A stretch of 15,990 nt of DNA, taken from NCBI GenBank assembly GCA_947478535.1, contig CANJXD010000072.1, forward strand, positions 1 to 15,990, given 5' to 3'. Shown here one piece after another: positions 6,796 through 13,798 of this stretch. The notes under the pieces are model-generated. The model saw nothing but the letters and a program-made list of their open reading frames with translations. It was not told where the DNA came from and did not search any database. Origin of the DNA: Acetobacteraceae bacterium (GTDB lineage: Bacteria; Pseudomonadota; Alphaproteobacteria; Acetobacterales; Acetobacteraceae). Each line of letters opens with the position of its first letter. Positions within the stretch are counted from its first letter, which is position 1. The position numbers and the translations under genes were made by a program.

Positions 6796-6993
6796 ATGAC
6801 CACACCCCCAAGCTTCGACCCGGAAGCCATGGCCCGCGCCACTGCCGCCGCCATCGGCCTGCCCATCGCGCCGCACCAGATGCCCGGTATCGTCGGCAGC
6901 CTGCGCTTCGCGGCCTTCGCCGCCGGCCTGGTCATGGCTGTCCCCCTGACGAAGGAGGACGAGCAGGCCCCCCTCTTCGAGGCAGGCCCATGA
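6796..6993 (+). CDS. hpxX: AtzG/HpxX-like small subunit (DUF4089)
   Basis: This 65-residue protein has the pattern of DUF4089/AtzG: a short helix around PEAMARATAAAIGLPI, a second helix GIVGSLRFAAFAAGLV, and a tail PLTKEDEQAPLFEAG. AtzG binds and stabilises the amidase AtzE, much as GatC does GatA; HpxX is its counterpart in oxalurate clusters. The ATG at 6796 is preferred over the much longer open frame, which runs through the divergent promoter region. No strong ribosome site is visible. The TGA overlaps the amidase ATG (ATGA, 6990-6993), implying coupled translation and a tight subunit ratio. Confidence 0.82.
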   Translation: MTTPPSFDPEAMARATAAAIGLPIAPHQMPGIVGSLRFAAFAAGLVMAVPLTKEDEQAPLFEAGP

Positions 6994-8396
6994 CGGTGCC
7001 GAAGACGGCCACCGGCATTGCCGCCGCGCTGCGCGCCGGCCACACCACAGCCGCCGCCGTGGTGGAAGCCGCCCTCGCCGATATCGCCGCCCGCGATGCG
7101 GGTCTGAACAGCTTCACCGCCGTCACCGCCACCCGCGCCCGGGTGGAGGCCGCTGGCGTCGATGCCGCCCTTGCCGCGGGCCAGGACCCTGGCCCCCTCG
7201 CGGGCGTTCCCATCGCGGTGAAGAACCTGTTCGATATTGCCGGGCTGGCGACCCGGGCCGGGTCGAAGATCCTGCGCGACAATCCCCCGGCCACGGCCGA
7301 TGCCTTCGCCGTCGCGCAATGCCGCAAGGCCGGCGCCATCGTCATCGGCGCGACGACCATGGATGAATTCGCCTTCGGCTTCACGACGGAAAACAGCCAT
7401 GACGGCGCCGCGCGCAACCCGCATGACCGCAACCGCATCGCCGGTGGGTCCTCCGGTGGCAGTGCCGCCGCCGTCGCCGCCGGGCTTGCCCCGCTCGGGC
7501 TGGGGACGGATACGAACGGCTCCATTCGTGTCCCCGCCGGGCTGTGTGGCCTCTGGGGTCTGAAGCCGACCTATGGCCGGCTGTCGCGCCGCGGCGCCCA
7601 TCTGTTCGTCGGCAGTTTCGACCATATCGGCCCGCTGGCCGCCGATCTCGATGACCTCGCCCTGGCCTATGAGGTCCTGCAAGGGGAGGACCCGGCGGAC
7701 CCCGTGCAGCGTTGGCACGGCCTGGCGCCCGTCACCGCGTCCATCGCCGTCGGCATCGAGGGCCTGCGCATCGCCGTTGCCACCGGCCACTTCGCCCGCG
7801 GCGCCCGGCCGGAAGCCTTCGACGCGGTGGAACTCGTGGCCCGCGCCCTCGGTGCTACGGCGCGGGTCGAGCCCAGACTCGCCGCGGAAGGCCGCGCCGC
7901 CGCGCTGCTCATCACCATGGCGGAAGGGGCGAACCTGCATCTGGCGGACCTCCGGACCCGCGCCGATGATTTCGACCCGCTGATCCGGGACCGCCTGCTG
8001 GCTGGTGCGCTGCTGCCGGCGCAATGGGTGGCGCAGGCGCAGCGCGTGCGGGCCGCCTGGCGCGCTTCCGCCGCCACCATCTTCGCGGAATGCGACCTGC
8101 TCATCACGCCGCTGCTGCCCGCGACGGCGCACCCGATCGGCACGGAGACGATCGAGCTGGATGGCGTGACGCTGCCCGCGCGGCCCAATCTCGGCCTGTT
8201 CACCCAGCCGATCTCCTGCATCGGCCTGCCCGCCTTGGCCGTGCCGCTCGCCGATCCCGCCTTGGTGGGTGCCGGCATGCCGATCGGTGTGCAGCTTGTC
8301 GCTCCCCCGTGGCGGGAGGACATTCTGTTCCGCGCCGCCGGCGCACTACGCCGCGCCGGTATCGCCGGCTGCCCCACCCCCAAGGATTGCGCCTGA
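6990..8396 (+). CDS. atzE: AtzE-family amidohydrolase (amidase signature enzyme)
   Basis: This is a 468-residue amidase-signature hydrolase. The catalytic Lys-cisSer-Ser triad is visible: K78 in [11 protein letters not shown], the cis-serine S154 (or S155) in AGGSSGGS, and the nucleophile S178 in GTDTNGSIR. Its pairing with an AtzG-like gene upstream and an HpxZ/AtzH-like gene downstream marks it as AtzE/HpxY rather than GatA. AtzE-AtzG deaminates 1-carboxybiuret in cyanuric acid breakdown, and HpxY homologues occur in purine/oxalurate catabolism. Neither a cyanuric acid hydrolase nor hpxW is present in this window, so the substrate stays open. The next gene begins 1 nt after the TGA. Confidence 0.88.
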   Translation: MTVPKTATGIAAALRAGHTTAAAVVEAALADIAARDAGLNSFTAVTATRARVEAAGVDAALAAGQDPGPLAGVPIAVKNLFDIAGLATRAGSKILRDNPPATADAFAVAQCRKAGAIVIGATTMDEFAFGFTTENSHDGAARNPHDRNRIAGGSSGGSAAAVAAGLAPLGLGTDTNGSIRVPAGLCGLWGLKPTYGRLSRRGAHLFVGSFDHIGPLAADLDDLALAYEVLQGEDPADPVQRWHGLAPVTASIAVGIEGLRIAVATGHFARGARPEAFDAVELVARALGATARVEPRLAAEGRAAALLITMAEGANLHLADLRTRADDFDPLIRDRLLAGALLPAQWVAQAQRVRAAWRASAATIFAECDLLITPLLPATAHPIGTETIELDGVTLPARPNLGLFTQPISCIGLPALAVPLADPALVGAGMPIGVQLVAPPWREDILFRAAGALRRAGIAGCPTPKDCA

Positions 8397-8397
8397 C

Positions 8398-8769
8398 ATG
8401 GATATCGACCTGCCCGAGGTGCTCGCCGAAGTCACCGCCGCCTTCCAGCGGTATGAAGTGGCCCTCGTCACCAATGATGTGGCGGTGTTGGACGAGCTGT
8501 TCTGGAACGACCCGCGCACCATCCGCTACGGCGCCGGGGAAATCCTGCATGGCTATGAGGAGATCATGGCCTTCCGCGCCGGCCGCCCGTCCGTCGGCTT
8601 GGCGCGGGACCTGGTGCGGACTGTCATCACCACGCATGGCCGGGATTTCGCGACGGCCGATACCACCTTCAGCCGCAACGGCCGCCTCGGCCGGCAGAGC
8701 CAGACCTGGGTGCGGATGGCGGAGGGCTGGCGGGTGGTGGCCGCCCACGTGTCCCTGATGCCGGCCTGA
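8398..8769 (+). CDS. hpxZ: HpxZ/AtzH-like protein (DUF3225, NTF2/SnoaL-like fold)
   Basis: This is a 123-residue protein with the arrangement of DUF3225: an N-terminal helix [17 protein letters not shown], then [23 protein letters not shown], then a beta-rich C-terminus ending [19 protein letters not shown]. AtzH of this family converts urea-1,3-dicarboxylate to allophanate. HpxZ is named from oxalurate clusters and its role is less clear. The ATG at 8398 follows the amidase stop by 1 nt, so the three genes form one operon. A start at 8269 is possible in frame but lies inside the amidase gene and adds no family sequence. Confidence 0.87.
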   Translation: MDIDLPEVLAEVTAAFQRYEVALVTNDVAVLDELFWNDPRTIRYGAGEILHGYEEIMAFRAGRPSVGLARDLVRTVITTHGRDFATADTTFSRNGRLGRQSQTWVRMAEGWRVVAAHVSLMPA

Positions 8770-8803
8770 CCCGGTTCGACTTCTCCGAGGCGGCGCTCCT
8801 TCA

Positions 8804-8823
8804 ATCGCGCGTGTATCGCGCGT
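8804..8823. repeat. Tandem 9-bp direct repeat in the kinase upstream region
   Basis: ATCGCGCGT occurs at 8804-8812 and again at 8815-8823, separated by 2 bp, so the copies are one helical turn apart (11 bp). It lies in the 128-bp gap between the hpxZ-like gene and the histidine kinase gene, about 75 bp before the kinase start. It could be a binding site for a response regulator or another dimeric activator. I see no clear promoter hexamers or terminator in the rest of this gap. Confidence 0.4.
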
Positions 8824-8897
8824 TCGTTCCCGGCCAGTGGGAAGCGTGTCGGAATTGCGGCTGTTAGGGTACGTCCACACCGGATGCATCCGCCATC

Positions 8898-10265
8898 ATG
8901 TCGCTTTCCGCATGTCTGCCCGCGCGCCCTGAAGCACCGCCGGCCCCCTGCCTGACGCCAGGGGCTGTGGAAAGCCGTGCCGCCGAGCTTCCCACGGCCG
9001 AGGCTCGCGCCGTCTCCAGCGAGGCCCGCACCGCCGCCTTCATCACCAACCTCGCGGAGGCCCTGTTCGTGCTGCACGTGCCGGCTTCCGGCAGGGCGGA
9101 GGATTGCGTGGTGGAAACCGTGAACCCCGCCTTCGAACGCCTGTTCGACATCCCCGCCGCCGCCATCATCGGCCGCGTCGCCGCTGATGTGATCCCCCCT
9201 GGGCTATTCGCCGCCGTGTTGCCGGAATGGCGCCGCGCCCTCTGCGGGACCGCGCCGCATGAATACCTGGCGGAGGCCGAGACGCCGCGCGGTCATCGCG
9301 CCTGGCAGACCGTGCTGGTGCCGATGCCGGGGGCGGATGGCCGCACCGAACGCCTGCTCGGCTCGGCGCGGGACCTGACGGAGACGCATCGCCTCCGCGC
9401 CGGGCTGGCGCAGAGTGAGCGCCTCGCCACCATCGGCACGCTCTGCGCCGGGCTGGCGCATGAGGCAAGCCAGCCCATCAACATCGCCCTGCTCTGGCTG
9501 CGCCATGCCCGCAGCGCCGCCAACGCCGGCAATGCCAGCGCCCCGGCTGCCAGCGCCCCGGCTGCGGCCGGCGCGCCCCTCCGCCTGCGCCGGGCGCTGG
9601 ATGTCGTGGAAGGCCAGCTCCGCCGCACCGGGGATCTGCTGTCCCGCATCCGCGCCCTGGCGGGGGCGGAGGTCGAGGAAGCCGCCATCTTCGATGCGAC
9701 GCTGCCCATCGCCGCCGCCCTCCGCGCGATGCTGGAGCCCTGCGGTTCGGAGGGGATCATCGTGACCTTCGCCGCGCCGGATGGGCCGCTGGCCGTCAAG
9801 GGCAGCCCCGCGCAGCTTGAACAGGCGGTGCTGCAACTGCTGGCCAATGCGCGGGATGCCGTCAGGGAACGCCGGGCTATCCAGTTGGCCGGCCAGCCCG
9901 TCGCGCCGGCGCGCATCACCGTCTCGCTTGGCAGGGATGGGGGCGGGGATGGGGGCCGGGATGGGGGCCGGGATGGGGGCCGGGATGGGGGCCAGGATGG
10001 GGGGCGGCTGGTGCTCGATGTACGGGATACCGGCCCCGGCATCGCCGAAGCGTTGCGCGACGTGATCTTCGATCCCTTCTTCACCACCAAGGAACCGGGC
10101 CAGGGCAGTGGCCTCGGCCTTCCCCTCGCCGCCGCCGTGGCGCGCGGCATGGGCGGGGCGCTGGAGGCACTGCCGAGCGATGGGGGCGGCGCGTGGCTGC
10201 GCCTGGTCCTGCCGCTTGCACCGCAAGCTGCATCCGTACCGGCTTCCGGGCAGGCCTTGGGCTGA
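8898..10265 (+). CDS. PAS-domain sensor histidine kinase, soluble
   Basis: This is a 455-residue cytoplasmic histidine kinase. A PAS-like sensor domain spans about 45-165 (FITNLAEALF through GSARDLTE). The phosphoacceptor H188 lies in AGLAHEASQPIN, an H-box of the LAHExxQP type. The ATPase domain shows the N-box LANARDAV (N317), the G1 box DTGPGI (377-382), the F-box FDPFFTTKE and the G2 box GQGSGLGL (401-408). No transmembrane segment or signal peptide is seen. Two in-frame repeat tracts are present: a 15-bp duplication after the H-box and a 12-bp minisatellite between the N- and G1-boxes. The stop overlaps the receiver gene start by 1 bp (TGATG), so kinase and receiver form an operon. The PAS ligand is unknown. 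Confidence 0.9.
   Translation: MSLSACLPARPEAPPAPCLTPGAVESRAAELPTAEARAVSSEARTAAFITNLAEALFVLHVPASGRAEDCVVETVNPAFERLFDIPAAAIIGRVAADVIPPGLFAAVLPEWRRALCGTAPHEYLAEAETPRGHRAWQTVLVPMPGADGRTERLLGSARDLTETHRLRAGLAQSERLATIGTLCAGLAHEASQPINIALLWLRHARSAANAGNASAPAASAPAAAGAPLRLRRALDVVEGQLRRTGDLLSRIRALAGAEVEEAAIFDATLPIAAALRAMLEPCGSEGIIVTFAAPDGPLAVKGSPAQLEQAVLQLLANARDAVRERRAIQLAGQPVAPARITVSLGRDGGGDGGRDGGRDGGRDGGQDGGRLVLDVRDTGPGIAEALRDVIFDPFFTTKEPGQGSGLGLPLAAAVARGMGGALEALPSDGGGAWLRLVLPLAPQAASVPASGQALG
9534..9563 (+). repeat. Two tandem copies of a 15-bp unit inside the kinase gene
   Basis: GCCAGCGCCCCGGCT occurs twice back to back, encoding ASAPA-ASAPA. It lies in the Ala-rich linker between the H-box helix and the second dimerisation helix. 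The unit is a multiple of three, so copy changes keep the frame. The tract probably arose by slippage. Confidence 0.75.
9933..10004 (+). repeat. 12-bp in-frame minisatellite (about six units) inside the kinase gene
   Basis: The core GGGATGGGGGCC recurs with an exact 12-bp period; the GAT triplet appears at 9936, 9948, 9960, 9972, 9984 and 9996, with small changes in the outer units. It encodes repeats of the type RDGG at about residues 346-369. These sit between the N-box and the G1 box, in what should be the turn between two beta strands of the ATPase domain. The sense strand has many G-runs of 3-6, a good G-quadruplex candidate in DNA and mRNA. Confidence 0.9.
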
Positions 10266-10645
10266 TGGGCGCCATACCCCCGCGCATCCTGCTGGCGGAG
10301 GACGAAGGCCTCGCCGCCATGGCGATCGAGGAGGAACTGCTGGCGGAAGGCTATGACGTCGTCGTCGCCCCGGATGGCCTGGCGGCCCTGGAAGCCGCGG
10401 CCCGGCAGCCGCCGGACCTGCTGATGACGGATCTGCGGATGCCGCGGCTGGACGGCATGGGCCTGATCCGCACGCTGCGCGCCGTGCGCCCGGACCTGCC
10501 GGTGCTGGTGATGACGGGTTACGCCACGCCCGGCGTCGCCGCCTTCAGCGGCGTGGGCGCGGGCCAGTTGCGGCTGTTCTCCAAGCCGCTCGACATGGAC
10601 GCTGTCCTCGCGGAGTTGCGGCGCCTGCTGCCCCGCAGCCAATAG
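10265..10645 (+). CDS. Single-domain response regulator (CheY-like receiver)
   Basis: This 126-residue protein consists of one receiver domain and nothing else. The acidic pocket is E12/D13 in LAEDE, and the phosphoacceptor D56 lies in LLMTDLRMP. The conserved Thr is T84 in VMTGYA and the conserved Lys is K107 in FSKPLD. The ATG at 10265 overlaps the kinase stop (TGATG), so the kinase is its likely phosphodonor. Lacking a DNA-binding or enzymatic output, it must act through protein contact, as part of a phosphorelay, or as a phosphate sink. Confidence 0.92.
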   Translation: MGAIPPRILLAEDEGLAAMAIEEELLAEGYDVVVAPDGLAALEAAARQPPDLLMTDLRMPRLDGMGLIRTLRAVRPDLPVLVMTGYATPGVAAFSGVGAGQLRLFSKPLDMDAVLAELRRLLPRSQ

Positions 10646-10721
10646 GCGGCGGACCCATCCGGCGCGCCATCCCGTTGACCGCCGCCGGCGCCGGTGCAAA
10701 GCCTGCGGGCGGGGAGGGGAC

Positions 10722-11504
10722 ATGGCCCATACCGATCGTATCTCGCCGCTCGCGACCTTCTCGCTGGAAGGCCGTGTCGCGCTGGTGACCGGCGCCTCCG
10801 GCGCTCTCGGCCGCCATTTCGCCCGCGTGCTGCACGCCGCCGGCGCCCGGGTGGCGCTCGGCGCCCGCAAGCCGGCCGCGGTCGCGGAACTCGTCGCGGA
10901 ACTCGGCGATGGCGCGCTGGCGGTGGCGCTCGATGTCACCGACGACGCCTCCATCGCTTCGGCCCTGGTCGCCACCGAGGCCGCGCTCGGCCCGATCGAC
11001 ATCCTGGTGAACAACGCCGGCATCGCCGCGACCCGCCCCTTCCTCGATCACACGGCGGAGGATTGGGACCAGGTGATGGCGGTGGACCTGCGCGGGGCCT
11101 TCCGCGTGGCGCAGGCCGTGGCGCGGGGCATGGTGGCGGGCCAGCGCCCTGGCGCCATCGTCAATATCGCCTCCATCCTGTCGGCGCGGGTGATCCCCGG
11201 CGTCGCCGGCTATACCGCCGCCAAGGCCGCGCTGGTGCAGCTCACGCGGCAGATGGCGGTGGAACTCGCCCGCCACCGCATCCGCGTGAACGCCCTGGCC
11301 CCGGGCTATATCGCCACCGAGATCAACGCCGATTTTTTCGCCAGCGAGCCCGGCCAGGCCCTGATGAAGCGCATCCCCCAGCGTCGCCTCGGCACCGTGG
11401 AGGACCTGACCGGCCCCCTGCTGTTGCTGGCCTCCGACGCCGGCGCGCATATGACCGGCAGCGTCATCACCATCGATGGCGGCCACAGCGTGAACAGCCT
11501 GTAA
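10722..11504 (+). CDS. SDR-family NAD(P)-dependent oxidoreductase
   Basis: This is a 260-residue classical short-chain dehydrogenase. The cofactor motif TGASGALG is at 23-30 and NNAG at 97-100. The catalytic residues are S151 (or S154) and Y164-x3-K168 in YTAAK, and the C-terminal motif is ITIDGG. The asparagine usual in the VNL motif is replaced by D122 (VDLRG). A purine-rich ribosome site, GGGGAGGGGA, precedes the ATG. It heads the plus-strand run of SDR, acyl-CoA dehydrogenase, APH kinase and DUF6285-type genes. In the levulinate pathway an SDR (LvaD) reduces 4-ketoacyl-CoA to 4-hydroxyacyl-CoA. A matching role here is plausible, but the substrate is inferred from context only. Confidence 0.9.
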   Translation: MAHTDRISPLATFSLEGRVALVTGASGALGRHFARVLHAAGARVALGARKPAAVAELVAELGDGALAVALDVTDDASIASALVATEAALGPIDILVNNAGIAATRPFLDHTAEDWDQVMAVDLRGAFRVAQAVARGMVAGQRPGAIVNIASILSARVIPGVAGYTAAKAALVQLTRQMAVELARHRIRVNALAPGYIATEINADFFASEPGQALMKRIPQRRLGTVEDLTGPLLLLASDAGAHMTGSVITIDGGHSVNSL

Positions 11505-11518
11505 ATCCTACTTCTTCT

Positions 11519-11542
11519 CCCTCTCCCGCTTGCGGGGGAGGG
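11519..11542. repeat. Intergenic palindromic (REP-like) hairpin
   Basis: CCCTCTCCCGC, a TT loop and GCGGGGGAGGG form an 11-bp stem with a single G-U pair. It is followed by TCGGGGTGGGGG, whose last part can pair with CCCCAC further on. This resembles a dispersed intergenic palindrome I recall from many high-GC Proteobacteria. There is no T-run after the stem on either strand, so a classical terminator is unlikely. It sits between the SDR and acyl-CoA dehydrogenase genes and may tune read-through or mRNA stability. Confidence 0.6.
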
Positions 11543-11590
11543 TCGGGGTGGGGGTTTCGCACCCCACGCCGCAGCCCCCGGAGCCTCACC

Positions 11591-12811
11591 ATGGATTTCT
11601 CCCTCCCCCCCGAGATCGACGCGATCCGCATCCGCGTCCGTGATTTCGTCGAGGACCGCCTGATCCCCCTCGAAGCCGACCGCGCCAACTACGACGAGCA
11701 CGAGAACATCCACCCCGATGTCCTCCAGCGCCTGCGGGCGGAGGCGAAGGCCGCCGGGCTGTGGTCGCTGCAGATGCCGAAGCATCGCGGCGGCGGCGGG
11801 CTGACCAAGGTCGGCATGGCGGCGTGCTACGAGGAAATGAACCGCGCCATCTTCGGCCCCGTCGTCTTCAACAGCGCCGCCCCCGATGACGGCAACATGC
11901 AGGTGCTGGAGAAGGTGGCGACGGAGGCGCAGAAGGCGCGCTGGCTGCAACCCATCGTCGATGGCGCCGTGCAATCCGCCTTCGCCATGACCGAGCCCGA
12001 TGGCTGCGGCAGCGACCCCGGCCTGACCTATACGAAGGCCGAACGCATCGGCAACGCAGGCTGGCGCATCACTGGCCGCAAGCACTTCATCACCGGCGCC
12101 GGCGAGGCGAAGCATTTTCTGCTGATTGCCCGCACCTCCGACGATGACCGCAAGGGCCTCACCTGCTTTCTGTTCCACGCCGACCAGCCTGGCTGGAACA
12201 TCGTCCGCCGCATCCCGATCATGGGGCCGGAGGAACATGGCGGGCATTGCGAGCTTGCCTTCGACGGCCTCGAAATCCCCGACGAGAATGTGCTGATGCA
12301 GGTCGGCGATGGCCTCAAGGTCACGCAGATCCGCCTCGGCCCGGCGCGCCTCACCCACTGCATGCGCTGGCTCGGCATGGGGCGCCGGGCGCTCGAGATC
12401 GCGATGGAGAGCATCGCGCGGCGCGACAGCTTCGGGATGAAGCTGATCGATCGGGAAAGCGTGCAGGGTCTGGTCGGCCAGGCCGCGATGGAACTGGAAA
12501 TCGGCCGCCTGCTGACGATGAAGGCCGCCTGGGCGCTGGACCAGGGCAGCTTCGCGCGGAAGGAGGTCTCGATGGCCAAGGTCGTCGTCGCCGACGCCTT
12601 GCAGAAGGCCGTGGACACGTCCCTGCAACTGCTCGGCGCGCGCGGCTATTCGAAGGACACGCCGGTGGAATGGATGTACCGCTACGCCCGCCAGGCCCGC
12701 CTGGTGGATGGCGCGAGCGAGGTGCATCGCATGGTGCTGGCGAACATCCTCCGCCGCGAAGGCCGCGACTTCTTCGCTTGGCCCGTCGCCGGATCGGCCA
12801 GCCATGGATAG
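11591..12811 (+). CDS. Acyl-CoA dehydrogenase family protein (ACAD10/11-like)
   Basis: This 406-residue FAD enzyme has the full acyl-CoA dehydrogenase layout. An N-terminal helical domain comes first, then the flavin-contact segment AFAMTEPDGCGSDP (130-143), a beta domain with ITGRKHFITGA, and a C-terminal helical bundle with LLGARGYSKDTPVE. SAPDDGNMQVL (95-105) and LVDGASEVHR (371-380) resemble the ACAD10/11 branch. At the usual catalytic-base glutamate (YEGTSQ in medium-chain enzymes) this protein has D373. The branch includes enzymes that process 4-phosphoacyl-CoA, such as LvaC. The ATG at 11591 follows the REP-like hairpin. The stop overlaps the kinase gene start by 8 bp, so translation of the two is coupled. 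Confidence 0.92.
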   Translation: MDFSLPPEIDAIRIRVRDFVEDRLIPLEADRANYDEHENIHPDVLQRLRAEAKAAGLWSLQMPKHRGGGGLTKVGMAACYEEMNRAIFGPVVFNSAAPDDGNMQVLEKVATEAQKARWLQPIVDGAVQSAFAMTEPDGCGSDPGLTYTKAERIGNAGWRITGRKHFITGAGEAKHFLLIARTSDDDRKGLTCFLFHADQPGWNIVRRIPIMGPEEHGGHCELAFDGLEIPDENVLMQVGDGLKVTQIRLGPARLTHCMRWLGMGRRALEIAMESIARRDSFGMKLIDRESVQGLVGQAAMELEIGRLLTMKAAWALDQGSFARKEVSMAKVVVADALQKAVDTSLQLLGARGYSKDTPVEWMYRYARQARLVDGASEVHRMVLANILRREGRDFFAWPVAGSASHG

Positions 12812-13796
12812 TGCCGCGCTGACGAATTGGCTGATCGCGGCGACCGGGGATGATCGGCTTCGCATCGCCGATCTCTCCCGCCTGTCCGGCGGCGCCATCC
12901 AGCAGAACTGGGCGCTGGATGTGGAGACGGAGGCAGGCCCGCGCCGGTGGGTGCTGCGGACCGATGCGCCGGCCGTGCTCGCGGTGTCGCTGCCCCGCGC
13001 CGCCGAATACGCGCTGCTGCGCGCGGCGCGCGCGGCCGGCGTGACTGTCGCCGAACCGCTGCTGCTCTGCGAGGACGCGTCGGTCATCGGCCGCCCCTTC
13101 TTCATCATGGCCCGCGCCGAGGGCATCGCCGCCGGGCATCGCGTGGTGAAGGACGCGGCCCTCGGCGGCGGCCGCGCGGCCCTGGTGCGCACCCTCGGCC
13201 GGGAACTCGCCCGCATCCATCGCATCCGCCCGCCGCAGCCCGACCTCGCCTTCCTCGGCCCGCCACCCGCCGATGCGGCGCGGGCGATGATCGCCGCGAT
13301 GCGCGCCCGGCTCGATGCCGGCGGCACGCCGCGCCCGGTGCTGGAATGGGGGCTGCGGGCGCTGGAACGGGTGGCGCCGCCGCCCGTCGCCCCGGTGTTG
13401 TGCCACCTCGATTTCCGCACCGGCAATGTGATGGTCGATGCGCGGGGCGTCACCGCCGTGCTCGACTGGGAATTCGCGGCCTGGGGCGATGGCCATGCCG
13501 ATCTCGGCTGGTTCTGCGCGAAGTGCTGGCGCTTCGGCAACACGGGGCAGGAGGCCGGCGGCATCGGCCCCCGTGCCGACTTCTATGCCGGCTATGAGGC
13601 CGAATCCGGCACCGTGATCGACCCCTCCCGCGTGGCGTGGTGGGAGGTGATGGCCACCATCCGCTGGGCCGTCATCGCCGCCGACCAGGCGGCGCGGCAC
13701 CTGTCCGGCCAGGAACGCAGCCTCGAACTCGCGCTCACCGGCCATATCGTGCCGGAACTCGAATGGGACATCCTCTCGGCCGTGGAGGCATTGTGA
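12804..13796 (+). CDS. APH-fold phosphotransferase (LvaA/ACAD10-kinase-like)
   Basis: This is a 330-residue protein of the aminoglycoside-phosphotransferase/choline-kinase fold. The catalytic loop is HLDFRTGNVMVD, with H201, catalytic D203 and N208; the metal-binding aspartate is D221 in LDWEF. The ATP-side lysine position reads VLR (R52), as in many acyl-CoA-linked APH kinases. The ATG at 12804 overlaps the acyl-CoA dehydrogenase stop by 8 bp; an upstream start at 12708 would lie deep within that gene. In human ACAD10/11 an APH kinase is fused to an acyl-CoA dehydrogenase. In Pseudomonas LvaA phosphorylates 4-hydroxyacyl-CoA. The same pairing here argues for a hydroxyacyl-CoA kinase, not drug resistance. 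Confidence 0.88.
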   Translation: MDSAALTNWLIAATGDDRLRIADLSRLSGGAIQQNWALDVETEAGPRRWVLRTDAPAVLAVSLPRAAEYALLRAARAAGVTVAEPLLLCEDASVIGRPFFIMARAEGIAAGHRVVKDAALGGGRAALVRTLGRELARIHRIRPPQPDLAFLGPPPADAARAMIAAMRARLDAGGTPRPVLEWGLRALERVAPPPVAPVLCHLDFRTGNVMVDARGVTAVLDWEFAAWGDGHADLGWFCAKCWRFGNTGQEAGGIGPRADFYAGYEAESGTVIDPSRVAWWEVMATIRWAVIAADQAARHLSGQERSLELALTGHIVPELEWDILSAVEAL

Positions 13797-13798
13797 GC

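Noticed and set aside
6753..6989. Upstream extension of the amidase gene to 6753
   Set aside because: The extension overlaps the DUF4089-type gene in another frame and is rich in Arg/His. The ATG at 6990 with ATGA overlap is the better start.
6990..8396. Glutamyl-tRNA amidotransferase subunit A (gatA)
   Set aside because: The amidase signature is shared, but there is no gatB or gatC. The DUF4089-type and DUF3225-type neighbours identify the AtzE/HpxY group.
10646..10685. Inverted repeat after the receiver gene as a terminator, plus TTGACC at 10675-10680 as a -35
   Set aside because: The 7-bp arms are separated by 26 bp with no T-run. No acceptable -10 follows the TTGACC at normal spacing. 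Such matches are common by chance in GC-rich DNA.
11306..13564. A 752-codon open frame on the minus strand
   Set aside because: It lies antisense to the acyl-CoA dehydrogenase and kinase genes, has low-complexity Arg/Ala/Pro/His composition and no recognisable motif. Long antisense frames are expected at this GC content.
12804..13796. Aminoglycoside resistance phosphotransferase
   Set aside because: The fold is shared, but the overlapping acyl-CoA dehydrogenase and the adjacent DUF6285-type protein place it with acyl-CoA-directed kinases.
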